Shown: positions 32,691 to 42,770 of the stretch, piece by piece
Layout of the letters: each line of letters begins with the position of its first letter
Position numbering within the stretch: position 1 is the stretch's first letter
DNA from: Corbicula japonica
Lineage: Eukaryota; Mollusca; Bivalvia; Venerida; Cyrenidae
Length of the DNA stretch: 64,000 nt
Assembly: GCA_038501625.1 (NCBI GenBank)
Contig: JAZAYU010000010.1
Location: 2,170,001-2,234,000 of the forward strand
Reading direction: 5' to 3'
The notes under the pieces: generated by a model
The model's database searches: none
Told to the model about the DNA's origin: nothing
The model's input: only the letters and a program-made list of their open reading frames with translations
Position numbers and translations under genes: made by a program

Positions 32691-33218
32691 TTTCTAGCTC
32701 GCCTCAAGTTCCTAAACTTCATCTGAACTATTATCACGTACACACAAAAACCAACATGACTTTTATTAAAACTAAATATAATTAATTGCTCTAAACATAA
32801 AATAAAAATATGTTTCATTCCTTAATTTTCAAATTATTCAGTTTGCCTACCTTGACGAACATGGCTAATAAATCTACTTCATTTATTTGATGTAATATGT
32901 CATATAATATGATAGAATGAAAACAAATTCAGAACGAATTTATTTACTCCTATCCAGTTTTTAATTTTTATTAATTATTAAAATTAATGATGTGCCACAG
33001 TTGGTTTTACAAGACTTTGACCTTGACACTGGGAAATCGTGGAGCCACTGTTGCCTAAATTTAGGAAAAATATGCTAGTAAGTATTTAAACCGGTAAAAT
33101 GAACCAAGTGAATCATAACTATTATAATTATCCACACCCATCCTAGCTTAGATAAATATTTTAGCAATTTTCTATCAGCAGTGAGACTAATGATAATGTA
33201 ACTATCAAAATTTACTTG

Positions 33219-33450
33219 AACCCTTTACTCCATAGGGTCAACTTCCATCAGCTGGCACATCCGTGCCATCTGATCAGGATCTACAGTGTAATCTTTTAGA
33301 TTCATTAGGCTATTTCTGACCAATAAACAAACAGTATAGATCCAGATCAAACAGAAAAGCATGGATGTGCCGGCTGATCTGGAATCCAGATTTTGGATCT
33401 CTCCTGGTTTCACACACGATAAAAACTGTATTAATCTAAGTCAAGGGTTA
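33219..33450. mobile_element. TTAA-palindrome (family 1) copy
   Basis: GAACCCTTTACTCCATAGGG to AAGTCAAGGGTTAA, first arm shortened. Confidence 0.7.
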
Positions 33451-33454
33451 AGCA

Positions 33455-34000
33455 TATTTGATTCTACAGGATAAAATCAACATAATATTATATAAATTAC
33501 ATGTTAAAATCATAATTAATGTGTAATGTGGAAACACCACTTTGAGGTTTGTATCCCTCTGTCACTGTGAACTATGCCACCAACCTGCTATATAATATAG
33601 CTTCCGGCTACAAGATGCTGTATGCTAGAAAACAAATGATTAGTTACTAACTACATCCAATAAATAGCCAGTTCATGACACCATCCCCCTTGTAATGTAG
33701 TGACATTTACAAGTTACAAACATGACGGAGATTGTCCACCTGTCGAGGCAAATGACCGACAAAGCTAATTATGTAGTTGGCTGGAAAACAAGGAAGCAAT
33801 TAACACTAATACCTACTTACTTTATGACATATTTGATGACTATTCATTCTGGCCAAAGCAATTTAAATTCATGTTTTCAGTTTTCATTGATAATTGATCA
33901 AAGCAAATTTTTTTTTTAAACTGGTCCAGATTGACAGATTGAAGTCTTAAACATGGTTTGTTTTCATTATATTTCAAAGTAGGAGGGTTACTGAAAATAG
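33455..34000. other. Stretch without recognised elements
   Basis: AT-rich, nothing recognised. Confidence 0.4.
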
Positions 34001-34004
34001 GGCT

Positions 34005-34522
34005 TAACCCTGTACTTCAAAGATAAACACAGGCAAACAGTTTAGACCCCGATCAGCTTGCATATCTGTGCCATATAATCAGGATCTACATTGTTTGCTT
34101 TTAGATCCATTAGATTACTGTGTATCTGACCAAGATGTGACCAGTGCAGAACCAGATCAGACAGCACATGTGTGTCAACTTATCTGGATCTATACTGGTT
34201 GCACAAGTGTTAAAATGTGTAATATATGGAGTTAAGGGTTAAAACAAACAAAATACTTAGCTAGCTGTTTCACTTAAAGTCTATGCCCTGGGTCTTAATG
34301 ACAGACTGAAATAAACCGAAAGTATTCCAAAGAACCTTAACTCTTTCCTTCATATAGAACCTTTTACATTATGGGAAAACAGTGTAGATCCATGCCATCT
34401 GATCTGGATCTGCACAGGTCGCATTTTGTTCAGAAATAACTAATGAATCAGAAAAGCAAACACTGTGCAGATCCTGATCAGATGGCGCATTGTTTGCCAA
34501 TGCAATATGGAGTAAAAGGTAA
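34005..34522. mobile_element. Two adjacent TTAA-palindrome (family 1) copies
   Basis: Copy one 34005-34242 (TTAACCCTGTACTTCAAAG to GGAGTTAAGGGTTAA, TTAA on both sides). Copy two 34337-34522 (TTAACTCTTTCCTTCATAT to TATGGAGTAAAAGG), missing most of the first small hairpin. Confidence 0.75.
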
Positions 34523-35154
34523 CAATAACAGGTGGACAGAAAACAGCCCATTCAGCCTTTTACAGTTTCTCATCAGATCTTTCAAAATAAAATATCACAC
34601 ACCATTTCACTATCCTTATTTACAGTGTGGATCCAGTGACCTATTTTCCATGCTTCATTAACACAACAATAACAAAATCCTTTTCAAATGGCTACTCCGT
34701 ATTATAATAAACAACTGCCAAAGTACTTCCAAATCAAACACTCCACTATATCATAATCAAACACAGCATGAATCCACTTTCAACCTACCTCAAAACGAAA
34801 TAGACCTTTTGCCTGGGGGTGCAGAGCCGTATGGAGGTGTGTATTGATGATACCCTATGTGACAATCCGACTTGACAATTTAAAAAGCGAGGGATATTTT
34901 ATGACATTCATTACTACATCACAACTGACCAGAGATTAGAAAAGGCAACATTTTAAAGTTTCCAGAATTCTTTTTCGAATATAAAGCTATGAAGACAAGG
35001 TTCTTTCAATTTTAATAAACAAGAGCACTGCGAATAAGCGGGAAAATATATGCCCAAAGGGTTGTATAAGAGGATGTGAGCAAAATTTAGACTATCGAAG
35101 GACAGGAACATCAAAATGGTCCAAGTAAAAAAGATTGTTATGTAAAGTTATGTA

Positions 35155-35310
35155 AAAACTAGATTGTGTCCTCGGACACTGATGCCCCAATGCTGCAAAT
35201 AAATTTGTAGGCCATAACTCTGGTAAAAATGGACGCAGAAAAATATCGGACCGACAGACAGATGAACACCCAGGCGATAACATAATATGTCCCTTCAGGC
35301 TTATAATAAC
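35155..35310. mobile_element. Short Helentron/pearl-like element
   Basis: AACTAGATT, hairpin GTGTCCTCGGACAC, box TGATGCCCC, then GGCCATAACTCTGG, a GGACCGACAGACAG microsatellite and a CTTATAATAAC end. A second 5'-like end (AACAAGAGCACTGCG) lies at about 35019. Confidence 0.55.
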
Positions 35311-35370
35311 TGAAACTTTATGTGTCAAGAAAAGACTTGTACAACCAACTAACTAATATAAAACAAGAAT

Positions 35371-35575
35371 TTAACCCTTAATATTTACTCCATAATATTA
35401 TTTACTGGTTTTATCATGTGCAACCAGTGTAAATCCTGATCAGCTGACATTGTCTGTGCAATCTGACCTGGATCTACAATGGTCACTTCTTGGTCAACTA
35501 AAATATATATAGAGTGCAACTATCCTGATCATACAGCATGGATCTGGATATACACTGTTCACCTATGCAATAAAA
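35371..35575. mobile_element. TTAA-palindrome (family 1) copy, diverged
   Basis: TTAACCCTTAATATTTACTC, CAACCAGTGTAAATCCTGAT, GGATCTACAATGGTCAC. Right end decayed. Confidence 0.6.
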
Positions 35576-35976
35576 CTCATAGCCCAATCTCTGCCAATTC
35601 CATATCTTTTTGGGTGACGTCACCCAATGCTACAGTATATGTGAATTTCTCAATGGTACCTCGCTCTCTATCTTTATATTTACACTTCAACTTCGTCCTC
35701 TACAATGAAGTCTCATTCATTTAAGGAATCATAATTTCCAATGGTAAACAGTGTGACGTAATAATTTAAAAGGCGTGGCTATAGTAGAACCGTTCACAAT
35801 TTATTGGACGTTGCAATATCTTTTGACGTGTGACGTCGCCCAGCACGCACGTTTTGCCACGATTAAGCGTGTCGTCATTCACTTTGTCGTCAATGTTGCT
35901 GTTCCAACAGCAATTCGAAAAGCCGTAATATCACGAATTCTTTTAATAATTTCTGTATTAAAGTGAGTATTTATGT

Positions 35977-36138
35977 GTGTAAATATAAGGATTAAATCGA
36001 TATTTGATGGTTTTTATTGGGTTTGAAAAACAGTTGGATTGTTTAAAGTATGCGGTCCCGATTGTTTCACTTTAAACAACCCAACTGTTTTCCATACCCA
36101 AATGAAAACCATCAAATATCGATTCAATCCTTAAATAA
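35977..36138. repeat. ~160-bp foldback palindrome
   Basis: AAGGATTAAATCGATATTTG (from about 35986) pairs with CAAATATCGATTCAATCCTT (to about 36133), and AACAGTTGGATTGTTTAAAG pairs with CTTTAAACAACCCAACTGTT. Loop near 36057-36068. Upstream (35600-35940) has a perfect GGGTGACGTCACCC and further GACGTC words. Confidence 0.8.
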
Positions 36139-36436
36139 GCTATGTTGACTACCTTCAAATTACACAAATCAAAGACTGGATCAACACAATCTTGTACTCA
36201 GTTGACAGCTCAACTGCTTCTCTATCTATAAAGCAAATCTTGACAATCTTTTATTTGTTATAGTGACAAAGGAATGTAAACGTTGGTTTGGACATCTTAA
36301 ACTGTCTGTTATAAACATTCAGGCATTCTAAAGAGGTCATTTGAAAATGTGCTTTTAAATTGTGAATGAGCTAAAATTATACCCATAAAGTTGTTACCAT
36401 ATCTTGCATTACGATTTTTTGTGTTACAACAATTTA

Positions 36437-36842
36437 AGTCTTAACCCTTTCCTCCATATATACGCATTCTTACGCATGTGCGACCAGTGTAGATCCAGAT
36501 CAGCTGGCATGTTCAAGCCGTCTTATCAGGATCTGCACTGGTCGTATTTTGGTCAGAAATAACCTAACAAATCAAAAAGCAAACAGTGCAGACCCTGATC
36601 AGACTGCACAGATGTGCAGGCTGATATGGATCTACACTGTTCCTCCACGCAATAAAGGTGTGTCTACGGAAAGACATTTCAGACTCACAAAGCCCCCTAT
36701 ATCATCCACCATCACCAATCTACATTCTTATTTAAGTGAACAGTGCAGATTCTGATCAGTCAGTACAAATATATGAAAACTGATCTGGATCTACACTGTT
36801 CACACATGCGTAAAAACATGTATATATGGAGTAAAGGGTTAG
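36437..36842. mobile_element. TTAA-palindrome (family 1) copy plus a half copy
   Basis: 36437-36672: TTAACCCTTTCCTCCATATA, both small hairpins, right end GTGTGTCTACGGAAAG. 36737-36842: second half only, ending TATATATGGAGTAAAGGGTT. Confidence 0.75.
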
Positions 36843-37296
36843 TACAACAATATTGTACATTATTTGCAAAGTCTGTGCCTTGTATAACTTTAATTATTCT
36901 ACATCTAAAAAATCATCCAATTAGCGTCCTTTAATTGTACCACGTGACCGTCCAATATTTTCCCGTATTGGATCCAAAAAAGTCCGTATTTTTTTCATAT
37001 TGGATGATTAAGTGCAAATGCACTTTACCATTGTTTTACAACGATAAAAGTCGTTGACCGTAAAAATGATCCAAATGAAAAAAAAACAACAACACGTGGT
37101 CGTGTAGGCGCTTGTCTTTAAATACACACTGAGACGAGTAAAGTGTCATTTGATGCAGGCAATATGACGCAACTTGTCAAGTAAGAGAAATGTAGAACTT
37201 CATAAAATATTGGACTGTACAATATGGAATATATATGGAATAGTCTTTAAACGCTTGAAAAGTCATGCTTCATTTATTAGATGTTGAATAAAAAGT

Positions 37297-37453
37297 TTAT
37301 TAGACATTTTACTGTACAATACGGGATATATTTGGACTCGTACACAGCTTGGAAAGTCATATTGGACTCGCCTAACGGCTTGTCCAATATGACTTTTCAA
37401 GCTGTGTACTCGTCCAAATATATTCCCGTATTGTACAGTAAAATGTCTAATAA
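37297..37453. repeat. 157-bp near-perfect palindrome
   Basis: TTATTAGACATTTTACTGTA at 37297 pairs with TACAGTAAAATGTCTAATAA ending at 37453. The arms continue inwards (CAATACGGGATATATTTGGA with TCCAAATATATTCCCGTATT) to a loop at about 37373-37377. Related words (CCGTATTGGAT, GTCCAATATT) occur from 36947, so it may be one end of a larger element. Confidence 0.85.
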
Positions 37454-37472
37454 CCTATAAATATTGTTTGTA

Positions 37473-39063
37473 CCGTAAAAACCCTATGTTTTCGGGCAGC
37501 TTAAAATAATTATTTTTTTTCTTGGACGAAATCTTAGGGTCACGAAAAAATAATTATAAAAATCGCGGCCGAAAACTTAGGATTTTGTCCGCGTCTCCGA
37601 CTATCCGAATACTAGTACAGTATACATGTCTTTTTATGAAATGCGTATCGTAACTTAGCGTATTTTGTCTAAGTCTTTGGACGGAAAAAAAATTTTTTCT
37701 GGCTGAACGAATATTTAGAGAAGAGAATTTTCATTTAAAAAAAGATCGTTCGAACATTCAGACACATGTACATTAATTGACACGACCATAAATGTAAGCC
37801 TAGAATAAGTCAACACATTCCAGACGTTTCTACCTTTAAACATTCTGCTTACCATTGTCAAGTTATTAAGTCCATAGTTGCTAAACAAACATCCTATTGT
37901 TGTATAATCAACATTGCCAAAAGAATTGTGATGGCTGTCGCTGATAGGAGTGCAATAGATAAGTTGCAAACTGCTAATTCGGCATAGTGCCGGTACTGCA
38001 GATTAAAACACAACCAGATCAGAAATTAGCATTAATTATACCAAATACTATCAATCAAACAATCGACTGATTTAGAAATGAAATGAACCTAGTTTGTTGA
38101 CGGGTTGCAATTTTTTGTAATACACCGTCGATCGATGTTTGAGCGGTGCACAGCGTTTCAAGTTGACGTCGGCGTCTTTGATGTCTTTGATGTAAAATAC
38201 ACAAGCATCGCTGACATTTTAGATCAAAGCGGGCAATGAACAGGTGTTCATAGCAGTTGTAAATTTGATGATTTTAGTCAATGTATATGTAACAATTCTC
38301 GGATATTTTAGGGGCAAGTATATTCGCTTAATTAAAAACACACATCGTTCATTTAATTTCTTACTCGTAATAAAATTAAACTCGCTTTTGAATAACGGTT
38401 TTAAAAACATCAGTTCTGTTCAGAAAAAAAATATTGGCTAGAAACGAGTTATGATATTATCTTCGGAAAAACATTTGAGTAATCGAAAAATCATTTGACT
38501 GAAAACAGTTTGGATATTATTAAGTGGCGATCATGTGATCAAGTAAAAAGTACAATAGATGTTTGCCCGCAGCAATCATAAAGTCGCAATATTTCGCACT
38601 TTATAGCCTAGTTGCGTAGCAACGTCTACAGATTTGAGATGACAGATTACAAACTGAAGATAATCATTATTATAATTGCTTTAAATAAAAAGAACATTAT
38701 ATTTACCAGGGTACGATTTTATTACTTACAGCTTTGTTGTTACAATATTGATTACCGCAAATAAGATGATGACAAATAATTGTTCAGAAACAAACTCAAT
38801 CGGCGGACAATGATGTATACAGTTATTTCTAAGTTCTTTTTTAATATCAAAATCAAAACCAAGGTTTACAAACATATTTTTTATTACTAATTTAATAAAA
38901 ACAGACGAATTTAGAATTGAAAATGCTGGCCGAAAACAAAGGGTTAGCGAAAAATCGCCGAATTTTAGTGGCCAAATTTTTAGGGTCATTAAAAAAATTA
39001 ATATTTTTTTAAAAAGACCGTGGCCGAAAACATAGGGTGACCGAAAACATAGGGTTTTTACGG
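37473..39063. mobile_element. TA-flanked DNA transposon, non-autonomous, 1,591 bp
   Basis: Perfect inverted ends CCGTAAAAACCCTATGTTTT (continuing CGG) and their complement, with TA at 37471-37472 and 39064-39065. Near each end the words GGCCGAAAAC and TTAGGGTCA recur in subterminal copies. No frame over 90 codons with known motifs. TA insertion suggests a Tc1/mariner-like or other TA-targeting transposase. Confidence 0.8.
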
Positions 39064-39234
39064 TAATTCAATACATTTAATTCAAGTTTTACATTTCATT
39101 GAAACTACTGACCGTTTCAATTTGGACCTCCCTATTGTAACTGATTTTCCAAATGACCAACCATGCACTAAAAACTCAACTTACTTGAAAGTTCAAAACT
39201 TAATACATGTTTTGGTCAGTTTCTTTCATGTTTC

Positions 39235-39447
39235 AGCCCTTTCCTCCATAGATACACCTTTATTGCGTGAGTGAACAGCTTAGATCCAGATCAGCTTGGA
39301 CATCAGTCTGTGCCATCTGATCAGGATCAAAATTGTTTGCTTTTGACTCATTAGGTTATTTCTGACCAACATCATTCTGTGCTGTCTGATCAGGAATGCA
39401 CTGGTCGCACATGCGTAAAAATGTGTATATATGGAGGAAAGGGTTAA
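39235..39447. mobile_element. TTAA-palindrome (family 1) copy
   Basis: CAGCCCTTTCCTCCATAG to TATATGGAGGAAAGGGTTAA, second arm shortened. Confidence 0.75.
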
Positions 39448-39765
39448 ATGATCAGTTCTGAACTAACTTGGAAATACAAGAAATAACAAGAACCAGGTGA
39501 ACATTGTGTGATAAATGACCCCAATCAATTGTCCAAGACTCGAACTTTATTATGATAATAGATGTAGAGGGTGAGAAATAAATTAATAAAAAAAACAAGA
39601 AGACATCCTAATGCATTCATTATCAAATAGAATATGACGAAACCAGGTTTTTTCTCTTAAATTTTAAGAGACAAAATATGGGCACAACTAGTACAAGATA
39701 CATTTAAGAGTTATGAAACTTGTCCTGATAATTGCTATTGTGATTTTAGAAAATAATGTTATGTT

Positions 39766-40007
39766 TTAACCCATTCCTGGATATATACGCATTTTTACGT
39801 ATGTGCGACCAGTGTAGATCCAGATCAGCCGGCACATCCGTGCCGTCTGATCAGGATCTGCACTGGTCGCATTTTGGTCAGAAATAACCTTATGAATCAA
39901 AAAGCGAACAGTTTAGATCCTGATCAGACGGCACGGATGTGCCGGCTGATCTGGATCTAAACTGTTCGCCCTAGCAATAAAGGTGTGTCTGTACAGGAAT
40001 GGGTTAA
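39766..40007. mobile_element. Best-preserved TTAA-palindrome (family 1), 242 bp
   Basis: TTAACCCATTCCTG at the left and CAGGAATGGGTTAA at the right, an exact inverted pair even though most other copies read CCCTTTCCTCC. Hairpin one: GCGACCAGTGTAGATCC to GGATCTGCACTGGTCGC. Hairpin two: GCGAACAGTTTAGATCC to GGATCTAAACTGTTCGC. The two hairpins are also inverse copies of each other (28-29 of 31 bases). CCC ends with TTAA on each side fit a piggyBac-type MITE; no coding capacity. Confidence 0.85.
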
Positions 40008-40354
40008 AGCTCTACCTTGAGTGGTTACTGAGAAAAACTTAATTTAATGAAATGCTGATGCCCGTCTGCCCAACAACATACCACAATCTACATGTAATAA
40101 CCAGGGTTTTCCAAAGAAAACCTGGGTAAAAATGGAATAGGGTCAATGACAATAATGAATGTGTTCCAAGTTTCAATCCTTTATAGTTTTAATAGTATGT
40201 AAGGCACAGCTTGCATGCAAACGTTCAAAATATGACTCTGATCAAAGTGCAAGATAGAGTTAGTTTTTGCTACATGGGACACAAACCCCAAATATGATAT
40301 CAAAACAAGTGTATACAGTGTGAAAGATGTAACATGAGAAGCATGAAAGTCTCT

Positions 40355-40710
40355 AAAGGTTATAAAGCTGAGATTGGAAACCAGTCTCAAATCTCAGAGC
40401 ATCAGATGCTTGACAGTTCAGTAACAGCAGTTCTAATATTAAACATAAGACAAAAGTGCTGATACACAACAATGGTATAAAATCTCAACCTGGAAAACTA
40501 GTCTGGTTCTGAGGTTGCAAACTGAGACTGGAGACCAATCTCTCATCTCAGCTATCTAGGCCCAAGATCATAAAATTGAGATGGAAGCCAGTCTCAAATT
40601 TCAAGCATCTGATTAGCTGAAATGGTAACTTAACTCTATTTCAGCCAATGAGATGCCCGAAATATGAGACTGACCTCCAATATCAGTTTTTTAATCCTCG
40701 GTCCCGATTG
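40355..40710. mobile_element. Family-2 palindrome copies
   Basis: A fragment at 40355-40420 and a longer copy at 40556-40710 (CAGGCCCAAGATCATAAAA-like start, GGAAGCCAGTCTCAAATTTC, CAGCCAATGAGATGC). Confidence 0.6.
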
Positions 40711-40859
40711 TCTCAAATTAAGAACAATTCAGAACTGACCAATCGGAAGCTTGCAATCATCATGTCTGGTTTCCATTCTCAGTTTTATAACATTGTGGAG
40801 CTAGAACTTGCTGTAGCGAATTTAGAGTTGAAGGACAGAATATTATACACTTAAGGGAT

Positions 40860-42250
40860 TCATATTTTTAGGTTCCTAAAAACCTGCACCCAGCCCCCAT
40901 CCCCACACCTCACCACCTTAACACACCCAAAGTGCAAAAACCACACCTCCTTTGAATCAAATCCTCCAACTGATGTCCATTATATCAAACTGGTCTGTTG
41001 ACACTACAATCTTAATAAATTTTATTTATTATTTATTCTTTGGAGCACATTTCTGCCATTTATTGATAAAACTCACAAATTAAACTATTATAGTACCCTC
41101 AACACTCTGATAATGCACTCAAATGAAGTTATTCCCAGTTGGACAACTTGAAAGCCATTCAAGTTTATAGACTGTTCCACAATTTATCTGATCTCAATAA
41201 ATTGGCAGTGACAAAGACCAGTAACTGATACTTCATTCTGTTACCTAATTGACACTTACAGCTTGATTAAATCCACAAACCAGTCAACTTTTCAATGACT
41301 TGAACATGGTAATACACCGAATGTTTTTTTTTGTTTTATTTTGTAAATAAAAACACAGATGTTATAGGATTTTAGTGTTAGCAAATTACCATCACTCCAC
41401 CACCTGTCTCCCATCCCCCTCTGATCAGGCTCTTAGAAACTGTAAACAGGACTCAGTCTCGGATCTCAAGCTTCCCATAGGTCAGTTCTTTAGTCTGCGC
41501 ATGATTTCAACCAATCAGATTGCTGAGATTCAAGACAGTTTTTGTAACTTTGGGACCAGGAAAAGATGTTGAACAGTTGTTGAAAATAAGCTTCTTTATG
41601 GGATTCAAACCGGTGGACACATTGCATAGACTATGACTGGGTAGGTAATTCAGAAAATCAAGCTTCGAGCGTACTTATTTTCCCTGGGTTGTAATGCAGA
41701 CTTAAACATAATTTAAAAACAAACATTAAACTATTTAATAATTGGTTAAAAATTTGTACAAATTTTGATACCCGAATTACTGAGCCTTTAATTTGATCAT
41801 TTAGTACTCAATAACATAACTCAAAACAATCGGTAGTGTGTTATCCATCATTTTCAAATTTTTGTTAAATCTTCACATTTCAAATGTGTCTTCTTTAAAA
41901 GGAAATGCCCGAAGGGTTGAAATAATCACCACTGAACCATAAACAGGCTAATGTAATAAGATCTGTCAATTTTATTTTTATGACTAAAAGGTAGTTTATC
42001 ACTGTTTTTTTACCTCACAAACAAGGTTTACATAGCTGAACATTTATAAACTGTTTACATTTATGACATTAATGTACTTATATCTACAGTGGAACATCCT
42101 AAAACAATTTCTGGTGGTGTTTCCTAACTCAGATGTGCAACCAAGTTACCTATTTTTACTTTGGAAAAATAATTCCCTGCCATTCACTGGCCAAATCTTA
42201 AACATTACTTTTACAATGACTTTAGTCATTTGTTCTATAATTATATCTGA
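40860..42250. other. AT-rich stretch, no gene seen
   Basis: Apart from the diverged family-2 copy at 41425-41560 I recognise nothing. Confidence 0.45.
41425..41560. mobile_element. Family-2 palindrome copy, diverged
   Basis: CAGTCTCGGATCTCAAGC, TTTCAACCAATCAGATTGC and TTTGTAACTTTGGGACC. Confidence 0.5.
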
Positions 42251-42254
42251 AAAA

Positions 42255-42500
42255 AATTGAATGTGTCCTCGGACACTGATGCCCCAACTGCTACAACAAC
42301 ATTTGTAACAAAGGGCCATTACTCTTAAAAATGGTTGGAGGAACAAATATTTTCTTTACAATTATCTACATTTCCTGTTTTATTATCTGTGCAAGTTTGA
42401 AAGAAATCTGCTGGATATTAAATGAGGAGTTGATGCCACAAGATATGGAGGACATACATACTGAAAAGTGCAACTCTATATGCCTCCCACTTTGAGGGTG
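42255..42500. mobile_element. Short Helentron/pearl-like element
   Basis: Hairpin TGTCCTCGGACA, box TGATGCCCCAACTG, GGGCCATTACTC, 3' end CCTCCCACTTTGAGGGTGCA then TAAAA. No tandem body. Confidence 0.6.
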
Positions 42501-42770
42501 CATAAAAACAACAAAGATGATGTATAAACCCTATTGTTTTGGTTATATTGCACAGTTATCCCAGAAAAGTACAACAACTGCCATATAAATACAGGGCTTT
42601 TTTTTACTACAAGGGGAAGGGTCCAAAGTCCTATAATTTTGGAGAAAATAGCATTATTTTTTCTCTAAAGGAGACTTAAAAAACCTGACTAAACTCACTT
42701 TTCAGAGAAAACTGCAAAATTTTAAAGAAATTTTCAGCTGGGAAAGCGCCTATAAAGAAATGGCACCTAC

